From: Flavobacterium hydrocarbonoxydans
GTDB taxonomy: Bacteria; Bacteroidota; Bacteroidia; Flavobacteriales; Flavobacteriaceae
NCBI RefSeq assembly: GCF_009789235.1
Contig: NZ_WSTB01000009.1
Location: 62,001-126,000 of the forward strand
Direction: 5' to 3'
Length of the DNA stretch: 64,000 bases
Shown: one piece after another, positions 54,366-63,029 of the stretch
Layout of the letters: every line of letters starts with the position of its first letter
Position numbering within the stretch: position 1 is the stretch's first letter
Made by a program: the position numbers and the translations under genes
The notes under the pieces: generated by a model
The model's input: the letters and a program-made list of their open reading frames with translations, nothing else
What the model was told of the DNA's origin: nothing
Databases searched by the model: none

Positions 54366-54455
54366 AACGCAGTTACGCAAGTTTCAACCTTAAAGTTGGA
54401 CTTTGTAACTGCTTTTTACAATTTAGAAAAATCCGATTAGAATAATCTCTAATCG
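54366..54455 (+). promoter_or_regulatory. Terminator-like hairpin and dyad in the leuD-leuA gap
   Basis: GCAGTTAC (54369-54376) and GTAACTGC (54405-54412) form an outer stem, with an inner GTTTCAAC/GTTGGAC pairing, directly followed by TTTTT. Further on, CGATTAGA (54434) and TCTAATCG (54448) form a perfect 8-bp dyad. This may be a partial terminator or attenuator and an operator. Inferred only. Confidence 0.45.
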
Positions 54456-54478
54456 TTAAAAGTCATATCATATTTAGA

Positions 54479-56002
54479 ATGAAAAAAAGAAAAATTGAAA
54501 TAATGGATACGACGCTCCGTGATGGTGAACAAACCTCGGGAGTTTCATTTTCTGCTGCAGAAAAACTCACCATTGCACAATTGTTGTTGGAAGAATTAAA
54601 TATTGATAGAATCGAAATTGCTTCAGCACGCGTGAGCGAAGGAGAATTTCAGGCTGTAAAAGGCATTACTTCTTGGGCCGAAGAAAGAGGATATATTAAT
54701 CGAATTGAAGTTTTATCCTTTGTTGATGGTGGCGTTTCGATAGAATGGATGAAAAAAGCGGGTGCAAAAGTGCAAAATTTATTGACCAAAGGTTCCATGA
54801 ATCACTTAACGCATCAGTTAAAAAAAACGCCTGAACAACACTTTTCTGAGATTGCACAAATTATTGCATTAGCTAAAGAAAATGATATTGAAACCAATGT
54901 TTACCTAGAAGACTGGAGCAACGGAATGCGAAATTCTCCAGAGTATGTTTTTCAATTTCTTGATTTTTTAGCGACTCAACCTGTCAAAAGGATTTTGCTT
55001 CCTGATACTTTGGGCGTTTTAATTCCGACTAAAACTTTTGAATTTATTTCTGAAATTAGAGCCAAATATCCTCAAATTCATTTTGATTTTCATGCACATA
55101 ACGATTACGATTTAAGTGTCGCCAATGTTATGGAAGCCATAAAAGCCGGCATCAACGGACTTCATGTTACGGTAAACGGAATGGGAGAACGCGCAGGAAA
55201 TGCGCCTCTTGAAAGTACTGTTGCCGTGATAAACGATTATTTGCCAGAAGTTAGCATCAATATAAAAGAGACTTCTCTTTATACAGTAAGCAAATTGGTT
55301 GAAACCTTTACGGGTTACAGAATTCCTGCCAACAAACCAATTGTTGGTGACAATGTTTTTACTCAAACTGCCGGTATTCATGCTGACGGAGACAATAAAA
55401 ATAATTTATATTTTAATGATTTACTTCCGGAACGCTTCGGAAGAAAACGAAAATATGCTTTAGGAAAAACTTCAGGCAAAGCCAATATCGAAAAAAATCT
55501 TCAGGAATTAGGTTTGAAATTAAATCAGGAAGATTTGAAATTGGTAACCCAAAGAATCATCGAATTGGGCGACAAAAAAGAAACCGTTACCAAAGAAGAT
55601 TTGCCCTACATTATTTCGGATGTTTTGGACAGTCATACTTACGAAGAGAAAATCACGATTGAATCTTATATATTAGTACATTCAAAAGGAATGCGTCCTT
55701 CGACCACTTTATGCTTAAAAATAGATGGTGAAATCATCGAAGAACACGCACAAGGTGACGGGCAGTTTGATGCCTTTATGAATGCTTTGTCTAAAATTTA
55801 TAAAGAAAAAAAATTAACCCTTCCGAAACTGATTGATTACGCCGTACGAATTCCACCAGGAAGTAGTTCTGATGCTTTGTGCGAAACAATCATTACCTGG
55901 GTAAACAACGGAAAAGAATTTAAAACAAGAGGATTAGATTCAGATCAGACGGTTGCAGCGATTATCGCAACGCAGAAGATGTTGAATGTGATTACTCAAT
56001 AA
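54479..56002 (+). CDS. leuA: 2-isopropylmalate synthase-like enzyme (LeuA or citramalate synthase)
   Basis: A 507-aa DRE-TIM-type carbon-carbon lyase. The catalytic start is MDTTLRDGEQTSGVSF, the metal site is DFHAHNDYDLSVAN near 200-215, and it has the flexible-loop GERAGNAPLE. A C-terminal regulatory LeuA_dimer domain runs from about 380 to 505 (ITIESYILVHS, then DGQFDAFMNALSKIY). It condenses acetyl-CoA with an alpha-ketoacid. The place between leuD and leuB argues for leucine synthesis. However, the family is also used for citramalate synthases, and the acceptor cannot be decided from sequence alone. Spaced 127 nt from leuD. Confidence 0.88.
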   Translation: MKKRKIEIMDTTLRDGEQTSGVSFSAAEKLTIAQLLLEELNIDRIEIASARVSEGEFQAVKGITSWAEERGYINRIEVLSFVDGGVSIEWMKKAGAKVQNLLTKGSMNHLTHQLKKTPEQHFSEIAQIIALAKENDIETNVYLEDWSNGMRNSPEYVFQFLDFLATQPVKRILLPDTLGVLIPTKTFEFISEIRAKYPQIHFDFHAHNDYDLSVANVMEAIKAGINGLHVTVNGMGERAGNAPLESTVAVINDYLPEVSINIKETSLYTVSKLVETFTGYRIPANKPIVGDNVFTQTAGIHADGDNKNNLYFNDLLPERFGRKRKYALGKTSGKANIEKNLQELGLKLNQEDLKLVTQRIIELGDKKETVTKEDLPYIISDVLDSHTYEEKITIESYILVHSKGMRPSTTLCLKIDGEIIEEHAQGDGQFDAFMNALSKIYKEKKLTLPKLIDYAVRIPPGSSSDALCETIITWVNNGKEFKTRGLDSDQTVAAIIATQKMLNVITQ

Positions 56003-56010
56003 AAAGGAAC

Positions 56011-56074
56011 AAAGGTTCAAAGTTACAGAGGAACAAAGGTTTTTTCTCTTTACACTTTTAAACTTTGAACCTTT
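56011..56074. repeat. Inverted repeat AAAGGTTCAAAGT in the leuA-leuB gap
   Basis: AAAGGTTCAAAGT (56011-56023) and ACTTTGAACCTTT (56062-56074) are perfectly inverted. GAGCCTTTGCC words next to it match the repeat at 16455-16570. Confidence 0.85.
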
Positions 56075-56118
56075 GAGCCTTTGCCACTTTGAACCTTAAA
56101 ATAATAAATACTTAAAAA

Positions 56119-57180
56119 ATGAAATTTAACATAGCCCTTTTAGCCGGTGACGGAATCGGACCAGAAGTAATTAATGAAGCTGTAAAAGTATCTGATGCAA
56201 TTGCAAAAAAATTCAATCACGAAATAACCTGGACACCTGCTCTTACAGGAGCTTGTGCTATTGATGCAGTTGGTGTTCCTTACCCAGATGAAACACACGA
56301 AATCTGTATGAAAGCAGATGCTGTTTTATTTGGAGCCATCGGACATCCAAAATACGATAATGATCCAAGCGCTCCAGTTCGTCCAGAGCAAGGTTTATTA
56401 TTGATGCGTAAAAAATTAGGATTGTTTGCAAACGTGCGTCCTACTTTTACTTTTCCTTCTTTGATTGATAATTCTCCATTAAAAAGAGAAAGAATCGAAG
56501 GAACTGACTTAGTTTTCTTAAGAGAATTAACTGGCGGAATTTACTTTGGAGAAAAAGGAAGAAAAGACGGTGGAGAAACTGCTTTTGACAATTGTGTTTA
56601 CACCAGAGCCGAAGTACAGCGTTTAGCAAAAAAAGGTTTTGAATTAGCCATGACACGTTCTAAAAAACTATGTTGCGTTGATAAAGCCAACGTTTTGGAG
56701 ACTTCACGTTTATGGAGAGAAACCGTTCAGGCAATGGAAAAAGATTATCCAGAAGTTACCGTTTCTTATGAATTTGTTGATGCTGTTGCCATGCGTTTGG
56801 TACAATGGCCAAACTCTTACGATGTATTGATTACAGAGAATTTATTTGGAGATATTTTAACCGATGAAGCTTCGGTAATTTCAGGATCTATGGGATTAAT
56901 GCCTTCTGCTTCTGTTGGAGAACATACTTCTTTATACGAGCCAATTCACGGTTCTTACCCTCAGGCAACTGGATTGAATATTGCAAATCCATTAGCAACA
57001 GTTTTATCTGCTGCGATGATGTTTGAAGATGCTTTTGGATTAAAAGACGAAGCCGAAGCTATTAGAGCCGTTGTAAATAAATCATTAGAACAAGGAATTG
57101 TGACTGAAGATTTAGCACCAAAAGGAACAAAAGCCTACAAAACCAGCGAAGTTGGTGATTGGCTGGTTGCGAATATATAA
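56119..57180 (+). CDS. leuB: 3-isopropylmalate dehydrogenase
   Basis: A 353-aa NAD-dependent enzyme for the oxidative decarboxylation step of leucine synthesis. LLAGDGIGPEVINEAV opens the fold. The substrate Arg residues are in RKKLGLFANVRP and VFLRELTGGIYFGEKG. Lys in VDKANVLETSRLWR and the Asp pair in YELFGDILTDEASVI-type context (NLFGDILTDEAS) are present. Final gene of the cluster. Full length. Confidence 0.97.
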   Translation: MKFNIALLAGDGIGPEVINEAVKVSDAIAKKFNHEITWTPALTGACAIDAVGVPYPDETHEICMKADAVLFGAIGHPKYDNDPSAPVRPEQGLLLMRKKLGLFANVRPTFTFPSLIDNSPLKRERIEGTDLVFLRELTGGIYFGEKGRKDGGETAFDNCVYTRAEVQRLAKKGFELAMTRSKKLCCVDKANVLETSRLWRETVQAMEKDYPEVTVSYEFVDAVAMRLVQWPNSYDVLITENLFGDILTDEASVISGSMGLMPSASVGEHTSLYEPIHGSYPQATGLNIANPLATVLSAAMMFEDAFGLKDEAEAIRAVVNKSLEQGIVTEDLAPKGTKAYKTSEVGDWLVANI

Positions 57181-57420
57181 TGTACATGTAGAGAGGCACT
57201 GCAGTGCGTCTTTACTTTGTTTCAGGTTTCAAGTTTTAAGTTGTTGGAACATGAAACCTGAAACTTATAGTTAATTTTTGTTTCATGTAGAGGTGCGCTT
57301 AAGAGTGCGTCTTCGCTTTGTGTTAGATGCACTGCTGTGCATCTCTACGGAAAAATACCGCTTAAAAAAAAAAGATGTAAACAAAAGTTTCAGGTTTTCC
57401 AACTTGAAACCTGAAACAAT
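57181..57420. repeat. Intergenic repeats (GCACTGC(A/T)GTGC and CAGGTTTCAAG words)
   Basis: Palindromic GCACTGCAGTGCGTC and GTAGAGGTGCGC words at 57195-57320 are inverted by GATGCACTGCTGTGCATCTCTAC near 57326. CAGGTTTCAAG and its partner (CTTGAAACCTGAAAC, 57402) also pair. No gene is supported. Confidence 0.7.
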
Positions 57421-57429
57421 TTTAAACAA

Positions 57430-57462
57430 AAAAAGGGATCAACGTAAGTTGATCCCTTTTAT
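57430..57462. terminator. Bidirectional terminator between leuB and the RRM gene
   Basis: AAAAGGGATCAAC and GTTGATCCCTTTT form a perfect 13-bp stem around GTAA, with A and T tails on both strands. Confidence 0.92.
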
Positions 57463-57479
57463 ATATTTAGAAAAAAATA

Positions 57480-57833
57480 TTAATATCCTCCTCTACCACC
57501 ACGGTCATTTCCACCACGGTTTCCTCCACCATAACCTCCGCGTGAATCTCCACCACGGCTGTTATTGTTGAAGCTTCTTCTTTCACCTTCAGGTTTCGGC
57601 TCAGATTTGTTAACCACAATTGCACGTCCTTGAACAGTTGCTCCGTTCAATTCGTCAATCGCTTTTTGAGCTTCATCATCGTTTGTCATTTCAACAAAAC
57701 CAAATCCTTTACTTCTTCCAGTAAATTTATCAGTAATGATCTTAACTGAATCAACTGCTCCGTAAGCCTCGAAAGACTCTCTTAAATCTGCTTCCTCAAT
57801 ACTGAATGGAAGGCTTCCAACAAAAATGTTCAT
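57480..57833 (-). CDS. RRM-domain RNA-binding protein with Gly/Arg tail
   Basis: A 117-aa protein. A single RRM (about 1-78) shows RNP2 IFVGSL at 3-8 and RNP1 KGFGFVEM at 42-49. It is followed by a disordered RGG-like tail (GGDSRGGYGGGNRGGNDRGGRGGY). Such proteins are common in Bacteroidetes and cyanobacteria and act as RNA chaperones, often in cold response. The tail is short and repetitive, as expected. Promoter not resolved. Confidence 0.92.
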   Translation of the reverse strand: MNIFVGSLPFSIEEADLRESFEAYGAVDSVKIITDKFTGRSKGFGFVEMTNDDEAQKAIDELNGATVQGRAIVVNKSEPKPEGERRSFNNNSRGGDSRGGYGGGNRGGNDRGGRGGY

Positions 57834-57966
57834 ATGTACTTATTTATAATAATGTAGCAAATGTAGTCTTATTTTTCTCTAATCTACTATATATTAGCTT
57901 ATTTATGTTTTTATTTTGATTTAAAAAAGGATATTCCAATAAAATCAATTGATTTGTAATGAAAAT

Positions 57967-58455
57967 TTACTCTATAAGTACGCTTCCTTCGGAAACAGGA
58001 ACTTTATAAAAAACACCTTCTGTAAAACTAATCGTTGGGTTTTCAATATCTTCTTCATCAGCATTTACCGCATTGAATTTGAAGGTTCCTGAAATGGTTT
58101 TATTTACCACATCATACTCCGTAATTACAATTTGCCCCGAACCAGAGTCAACACCGGTAGAAAACTCACTTAATCGCTCAGGAAAAGTATCCGAAAACAT
58201 TGCTTTTGAAGCCTCATCAACTCCTAAAACATAGGTTTTTGCTTGCGGGGATTGTGTTTGCAAGGTTACTTTTTCATAACCCAAACTTCCTTCGATAATC
58301 AGATTCCCGTTAGATTCAATATGAGCTTCATAGTTTCTGGCTCTCCAAAAGTCATTATTTTTTAAAGTTTGAAAAGCAGGATTATTAAACTTAACATCCT
58401 CTGTGCAGGATGAAACCAAAAAAATAAGAGCTAGCAGATAAAGGCATTTTTTCAT
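57967..58455 (-). CDS. Lipoprotein, DUF6252-like
   Basis: A 162-aa lipoprotein (signal LYLLALIFLVSSC, then TEDVKFNNPAFQTLKNNDFWRA). Beta-rich body: IIEGSLGYEKVTLQTQS and ISGTFKFNAVNADE. The N-terminal FNNPAFQ.KNNDFWRA and the C-terminal GTFKFNA match the layout of DUF6252 proteins from Flavobacteriia. The ATG at 58455 is preferred over the GTG two codons upstream, because the signal peptide starts MKKC. No function is known. Confidence 0.75.
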   Translation of the reverse strand: MKKCLYLLALIFLVSSCTEDVKFNNPAFQTLKNNDFWRARNYEAHIESNGNLIIEGSLGYEKVTLQTQSPQAKTYVLGVDEASKAMFSDTFPERLSEFSTGVDSGSGQIVITEYDVVNKTISGTFKFNAVNADEEDIENPTISFTEGVFYKVPVSEGSVLIE

Positions 58456-58596
58456 AAACACATAAATTTTGCGGTAAAAATACCTTAATTAAGAGAAATA
58501 ATTAAACCAAAAGAATAAAAAACATCAAAAATCAGTAAAAAAAAGTCATTTATTTATAAATCATGCTTTTCGAACGCATAATTGAGAAAAAAATTA

Positions 58597-58604
58597 TATC
58601 TTTG
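58597..58604 (+). promoter_or_regulatory. -7 box of the rpsP operon
   Basis: TATCTTTG matches the consensus and lies 50 nt before the rpsP ATG. The -33 region is poor. Confidence 0.65.
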
Positions 58605-58653
58605 CGCCCTTAATTAACAGAGGTCGAGTACCTCAAAATTTAATCATACGATT

Positions 58654-59226
58654 ATGTCAGTAAAAATTAGATTACAAAGACACGGTAAAAAACAAAAACC
58701 TTTTTACTGGGTTGTAGCTGCAGATGCACGCTCAAAAAGAGATGGTAAATACTTAGAGAAAATCGGTACTTACAATCCAAACACAAACCCTGCAACTATC
58801 GAATTAAACCTTGATAGCGCTGTAAAATGGTTGCACAATGGTGCTCAGCCAACAGATACTGCAAGAGCAATCCTTTCATACAAAGGAGCTTTATTGAAAC
58901 ACCACCTTGATGGAGGTATTCGTAAAGGAGCTTTAACTCAAGAGCAAGCTGACGCTAAATTAGCTGCTTGGTTAGAGGCAAAATCTGGAAAAGTTGACGC
59001 TAAGAAAGATGGTTTATCGAAAGCGCAAGCTGATGCTAAAGCTAAAGCTTTCAAAGCAGAACAAGAAGTTAACGCTAAGCGTTTAGCTGCTGCAGCTCAG
59101 GCTGAAGCTGATGCTATCGCAGCTGCAACTCCTGCAGTTGAAGAAGAAGTTGCTGAAGTAGAAGCAGAAGCTGCTACTGAAGAAGCTCCTGCTGCTGAAG
59201 AAAATAACGAAACAACTGAAGCATAA
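58654..59226 (+). CDS. rpsP: 30S ribosomal protein S16
   Basis: A 190-aa S16. The first ~80 residues are the canonical protein (IRLQRHGKKQKPFYWVVAAD and KIGTYNPN). Residues ~100-190 are an alanine/lysine/glutamate-rich extension (AKAKAFKAEQEVNAKRLAAAAQAEADA, ending in EEAPAAEENNETTEA). Such tails are usual in Bacteroidetes S16. First gene of the rpsP-rimM operon. Spacing to rimM is 15 nt. Confidence 0.96.
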   Translation: MSVKIRLQRHGKKQKPFYWVVAADARSKRDGKYLEKIGTYNPNTNPATIELNLDSAVKWLHNGAQPTDTARAILSYKGALLKHHLDGGIRKGALTQEQADAKLAAWLEAKSGKVDAKKDGLSKAQADAKAKAFKAEQEVNAKRLAAAAQAEADAIAAATPAVEEEVAEVEAEAATEEAPAAEENNETTEA

Positions 59227-59241
59227 TTTTAGTCAGCGATA

Positions 59242-59766
59242 ATGCGTAAAGAAGAATGTTTTTATTTAGGTAAAATCGCTAAAAAATTTAGTTTCAAAGG
59301 TGAAGTTCTGGCTTATTTAGACACAGACGAACCTGAGTTATACGAAAATCTGGAATCAGTGTTTGTTGAATGCAACAAACACCTGGTTCCTTTTTTTATT
59401 GAAAAAAGTTCATTACACAAAAACGATTTTCTTCGAATTCTTTTTGAAGACGTAAAATCAGAGGAAGAAGCGGATGCCTTATTAGGAAACGCTATCTATC
59501 TCCCATTAAACATGTTGCCAAAACTTACAGGTAACAAATTTTATTTCCACGAAGTGATTGGTTTCGAAATCGAAGACCAACGTTTAGGCGTTTTCGGAAA
59601 AATTGTAGCCGTAAACGACTCTACTGCCCAACCGCTTTTTGAAGTTTTGAATGGCGAAGTCGAAATGCTTATCCCAATGATTGATCATTTTCTTGTAAAA
59701 ATTGATCGTGAGAATAAAAAAGTAATCATGAATCTTCCTGAAGGCTTAGTGGAGATGTACCTTTAA
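59242..59766 (+). CDS. rimM: 16S rRNA processing protein RimM
   Basis: A 174-aa two-domain protein. The N-terminal RimM barrel begins FYLGKIAKKFSFKGEVLAYLDTDEPE. The PRC-barrel C-terminal half shows LTGNKFYFHEVIGFEIED and IPMIDHFLVKIDRENKKVIMNLPEGLVEMY. It assists 30S head maturation and binds S19. It directly follows rpsP, as in most bacteria. The next expected gene (trmN6-type) is separated by an inserted cassette. Confidence 0.94.
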   Translation: MRKEECFYLGKIAKKFSFKGEVLAYLDTDEPELYENLESVFVECNKHLVPFFIEKSSLHKNDFLRILFEDVKSEEEADALLGNAIYLPLNMLPKLTGNKFYFHEVIGFEIEDQRLGVFGKIVAVNDSTAQPLFEVLNGEVEMLIPMIDHFLVKIDRENKKVIMNLPEGLVEMYL

Positions 59767-59785
59767 GCTTAAAATTCCAAATTTT

Positions 59786-59818
59786 AAATTCCAAATTCCA
59801 AACCTGAAAAGGGAAATT
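59786..59818 (+). repeat. Left arm of a 33-bp inverted repeat
   Basis: Starts AAATTCCAAATTCCAAACC and ends in GGGAAATT. It pairs with 60398-60430 with one mismatch. The two arms bracket the four-helix-bundle gene. Confidence 0.9.
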
Positions 59819-59959
59819 CCAAACTCTTTTAATTTCAAATTCCAATATTTACGTGGAACTATTTTATATTTCATTAAATAAGAAAGAAAAAACTTATTTT
59901 TTTACAACTAATTGTATATCTTTATTGGAATTTGGAATTTAAAAAATTGAGATTTCACA

Positions 59960-60310
59960 ATGAACAAACCATACGATTTAGAGGAAAGAACTTTCTTATT
60001 TGCTAAAGAATGCCGAATTTACATCAGAACTTTATCCAAAACAGCATCCAATATTGAAGATGGAAAGCAACTAATAAGATCTTCTGGCTCGGTAGGCGCA
60101 AATTATATTGAAGCAAATGAAAAACTGGGAGATAAGGATTTAATATTTAGACTTAAAATCGCTCGAAAAGAGGCTAAAGAATCTAAGTTTTGGTTACGTT
60201 TATTACATGAATTAAATCCTGACCAAAAAACACTTTCAGATTCTTTACTATTTGAAGTAGAAGAATTAAGAAAAATTCTATCAGCAATAATTACCAAAAC
60301 ATCAAAATAA
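59960..60310 (+). CDS. Four-helix bundle protein (23S rRNA IVP family)
   Basis: A 116-aa all-helical protein of the S23/IVP family. It starts PYDLEERTFLFAKECRIYIRTL, then RSSGSVGANYIEANE, the most conserved segment, and FRLKIARKEAKESKFWLRLL. Members are found as intervening sequences in 23S rRNA genes, in diversity-generating retroelements (as Avd) and as lone genes. No reverse transcriptase or template repeat is near. It lies between two 33-bp inverted repeats inside the rpsP-rimM-trmN6 operon, so it looks like an inserted cassette. Confidence 0.9.
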   Translation: MNKPYDLEERTFLFAKECRIYIRTLSKTASNIEDGKQLIRSSGSVGANYIEANEKLGDKDLIFRLKIARKEAKESKFWLRLLHELNPDQKTLSDSLLFEVEELRKILSAIITKTSK

Positions 60311-60397
60311 TTAATTGCGATTTTAATCTTATTTTTACACCCAAATCAATCATAATAACTTACTCTTTTCAATTGAAATTTGGAATTTCTTTATTGA

Positions 60398-60430
60398 AAT
60401 TTTCCTTTTCAGGTTTGGAATTTGGAATTT
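60398..60430 (-). repeat. Right arm of the 33-bp inverted repeat
   Basis: The reverse complement starts AAATTCCAAATTCCAAACC and continues to GGAAAATT. It is 32/33 identical to the left arm. Confidence 0.9.
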
Positions 60431-60451
60431 AAAAATTGGAATTTCTATTTT

Positions 60452-61159
60452 ATGTTTTCATTCAAACAATTTACAGTTCAGCAAGACAAAACCGCCATGA
60501 AAGTAGGAACAGATGGTGTTTTATTAGGTGCCTGGACTCCAATTGATCATAATCCTTTTAGTATTTTAGATATTGGCGCAGGAACAGGAATTATAGCTTT
60601 GATGCTGGCTCAGCGAACTCATGCCGAACAGATTGATGCTCTTGAAATAGACGAAGATGCTTACGAACAGGCCGTTGATAATTTTGAAAGTTCCCCTTGG
60701 GGCGATCGCTTATTTTGTTTTCACGCTGGTTTGGATGAATTTATCGAAGAACCGGAAGATGAATACGATTTGATTGTTTCAAATCCGCCATTTTTTTCAG
60801 AGGATTATAAAACCGAAAATGAACAACGCGATTTAGCCCGTTTTCAGGATGCTATGCCTTTTGAGGAATTGGTAGAAGCTGCTGATTTATTACTTTCGGA
60901 AAACGGAATTTTCGCTTTGATTATTCCATTCAAAGAAGAAGAAAAATTCATTGCCTTAGCCAAAGAATCTGAATTATACCCTTTGAAAATTACTCGCGTA
61001 AAAGGAAACATAAATTCTCCTATTAAACGTAGTTTATTGGCTTTTAGCCGAAATGAAAGTCCTGAAATTCAAATCGATGAATTGGTTATCGAAATAGACA
61101 GACATATTTATACGCCTGAATATATTGCATTGACTAAAGATTTTTACTTAAAGATGTAA
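60452..61159 (+). CDS. trmN6: tRNA1(Val) (adenine(37)-N6)-methyltransferase
   Basis: A 235-aa SAM-dependent N6-adenine methyltransferase. It has KVGTDGVLLGAW, the SAM site LDIGAGTGIIALMLAQR and the N6 catalytic motif SNPPFF. The ATG at 60452 is chosen because the upstream frame lies within the repeat arm. It matches the YfiC/TrmN6 family that methylates A37 of tRNA-Val. It normally follows rimM, but here a cassette of about 690 bp separates them. Confidence 0.9.
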   Translation: MFSFKQFTVQQDKTAMKVGTDGVLLGAWTPIDHNPFSILDIGAGTGIIALMLAQRTHAEQIDALEIDEDAYEQAVDNFESSPWGDRLFCFHAGLDEFIEEPEDEYDLIVSNPPFFSEDYKTENEQRDLARFQDAMPFEELVEAADLLLSENGIFALIIPFKEEEKFIALAKESELYPLKITRVKGNINSPIKRSLLAFSRNESPEIQIDELVIEIDRHIYTPEYIALTKDFYLKM

Positions 61160-61165
61160 AAAAAA

Positions 61166-61202
61166 TCTTTGCCAAAGTCGAGAACTCTGACAAAGATTTA
61201 TC
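61166..61202. terminator. Bidirectional terminator between trmN6 and the S41 gene
   Basis: AAATCTTTG pairs with CAAAGATTT, with additional partial pairing in the loop, and has A/T tails on both strands. Confidence 0.75.
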
Positions 61203-61207
61203 ATTTA

Positions 61208-62857
61208 TTATTTTCCATTTTTAGCAAAAAGAATCGCTCGGTCTAAAACCTCATCTTTTCCTTGCTGGATACCCAAAATAGTAGGTTTTACTTCAATATC
61301 AGGAACAATTCCTATTCTTTGTGTTTCTTTTTTATTGGGATAAAAAACGCCATAACAAGTAAACGACGAAGAAAATCCCTTTATAATGCTAAATCTATAA
61401 TTTGCTCCATCGGCACCGCCTGTCTGACTTCCTATCACTTTAACTTTCGGAGCTGTCTGCAGGCTCATGGCATTTAATTCTGCGTGACTTACCGATTTTT
61501 CATTTATTAAAACAATTACCTTTCCTTTGTAGTAATCTGGGTTGGTTTTGCCACATTTTTCAACACCATCTCTCCAAACATAACGACCAGGATAACTTAT
61601 ATCAGGATCAAGAAATCTGGCAAATTCTTTAGGTTCTGGATTAAGCCAATCCGAAATAGCATACAGAACATCCTGCGGACGCATTCTATTATCGAAAATA
61701 ATCGCACTCGTATTGTTAAGGGCTTTTATTAATTCTGGAACATCTTTTTCTTCTACCTCATCATAATTAACATAACCAATGTTTCCTTCTAAAATTTTCC
61801 ACTTTTCGCTGCCTGGAAACTGAATTTTTAAATCTTGATATTTATAACGATTTATTGATTTTAAAGCCGTTTTTCCGTCACGGACAAATTCTATTTCAAC
61901 TGATGGTGATTTACCATTAAAAATTGTCCAATAGGCATTCTTTAATACAGAAGGTTCATTTGACCCTTCAACATATTTTCTGTTTTCTTTTAATAATGCT
62001 GCAATAGTTTTTCCTTCAACTTTTGTAATTACATCACCCACTTTTAAATCGTTTATTTTGGCTAATGAATCGTTTTTCAAACTAACAATAATTGCTTTTT
62101 CATCAATAATTTCGACATCTGCGGGAATAAATTTATCTCCAAAATATTCAAACAATTGAGGCATGTGAGTTGACGCATGTGTATCATTTAGTTTTACAGA
62201 AATCTCACGCATTGCCAAAGCAAAAACTTTATCCGATTCTGGAGCATAAAAACTTGGAAGCATCGTAATTAATACTTTGCCCCAATTTTCATCCATTTGA
62301 TATTTATAGGGAAAAAAATATTCAATGTAATTCCAATATCTGAATAAAGTCAAAAGACGCATATTTTTATCTGACCATTTAAAATCTGCATATTTTACTT
62401 CGTTCTTAAATTGCAAAGGCGCACTGCCTCCGCCAAACGCATAATCAACATAATATTGATTCCCCTGAGATCTGTTTTCTTCAATAAATTTTAATTTTTT
62501 CGAAAGTGATTTAGAAAACAAGTCATTTTTCGAAAACCACGACAAATCGAAGTTTTTATCAAAATATTCTTTTTTTACTGTGGATTTTGAAGCATTTACT
62601 TTTACTTCTCCTAAGGAAGCAATCCAGTTTTCGATTACCAGAGAATAGGCCTCAGCAGTTTGTGCTTCTTCAACTTTTGGTAAAACCTGAAACAATTGTT
62701 CGTCCCAATTTTTACTTCCATCTGTCACATTTGGATGATAATATTTTAGGAAACCCCAAACTTTACAGGTTGCCGCTAATTTTTCAGTTTCAGTTATTGG
62801 TTTTGAAAAAGAAAATTGAAATAAGAGAACAAAAAGAATTAAGTAGATTTTTTTCAT
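61208..62857 (-). CDS. S41-family peptidase with PDZ domain
   Basis: A 549-aa secreted tail-specific-type protease. The signal peptide is (LILFVLLFQFSFS). An N-terminal helical region follows (AATCKVWGFLKYYHPNV), then a PDZ-like segment (LKNDSLAKINDLKVGDVITKVEGKTI), and the S41 core with NTSAIIFDNRMRP, the nucleophile region KVIVLINEKSVSHAELNAMS and SQTGGADG. The Ser of SHAE is the probable nucleophile. Such proteins trim the C-termini of exported proteins or degrade peptides. It is monocistronic and convergent with trmN6. Confidence 0.9.
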   Translation of the reverse strand: MKKIYLILFVLLFQFSFSKPITETEKLAATCKVWGFLKYYHPNVTDGSKNWDEQLFQVLPKVEEAQTAEAYSLVIENWIASLGEVKVNASKSTVKKEYFDKNFDLSWFSKNDLFSKSLSKKLKFIEENRSQGNQYYVDYAFGGGSAPLQFKNEVKYADFKWSDKNMRLLTLFRYWNYIEYFFPYKYQMDENWGKVLITMLPSFYAPESDKVFALAMREISVKLNDTHASTHMPQLFEYFGDKFIPADVEIIDEKAIIVSLKNDSLAKINDLKVGDVITKVEGKTIAALLKENRKYVEGSNEPSVLKNAYWTIFNGKSPSVEIEFVRDGKTALKSINRYKYQDLKIQFPGSEKWKILEGNIGYVNYDEVEEKDVPELIKALNNTSAIIFDNRMRPQDVLYAISDWLNPEPKEFARFLDPDISYPGRYVWRDGVEKCGKTNPDYYKGKVIVLINEKSVSHAELNAMSLQTAPKVKVIGSQTGGADGANYRFSIIKGFSSSFTCYGVFYPNKKETQRIGIVPDIEVKPTILGIQQGKDEVLDRAILFAKNGK

Positions 62858-62977
62858 ATAAATAAGTGGTATTTTAACATTACAAAAGTTAAATATAGTA
62901 AAGCTTTCAATTTATACAGCAACCATATGTAATATTTAGTCTTTTTTTCAAAGAATATAGCAATGAATTAATACCTA

Positions 62978-63009
62978 AAAAAGAGAGAAGTTTTTTGCTT
63001 CTCTCTTAT
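62978..63009 (-). terminator. Terminator of the peptide precursor gene
   Basis: On the minus strand AAGAGAGAAG pairs with CTTCTCTCTT around CAAAAAA and is followed by TTTTT. It lies 21 nt after the stop. Confidence 0.88.
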
Positions 63010-63029
63010 ATATACTTACATATTCAAAA

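Noticed and set aside
57278..57571. 97-aa plus-strand ORF after leuB
   Set aside because: It runs through repeats and a terminator and into the antisense of the RRM gene's Gly-rich tail.
59960..60310. Avd component of a diversity-generating retroelement
   Set aside because: No reverse transcriptase, template repeat or variable-repeat target was seen around the four-helix-bundle gene.
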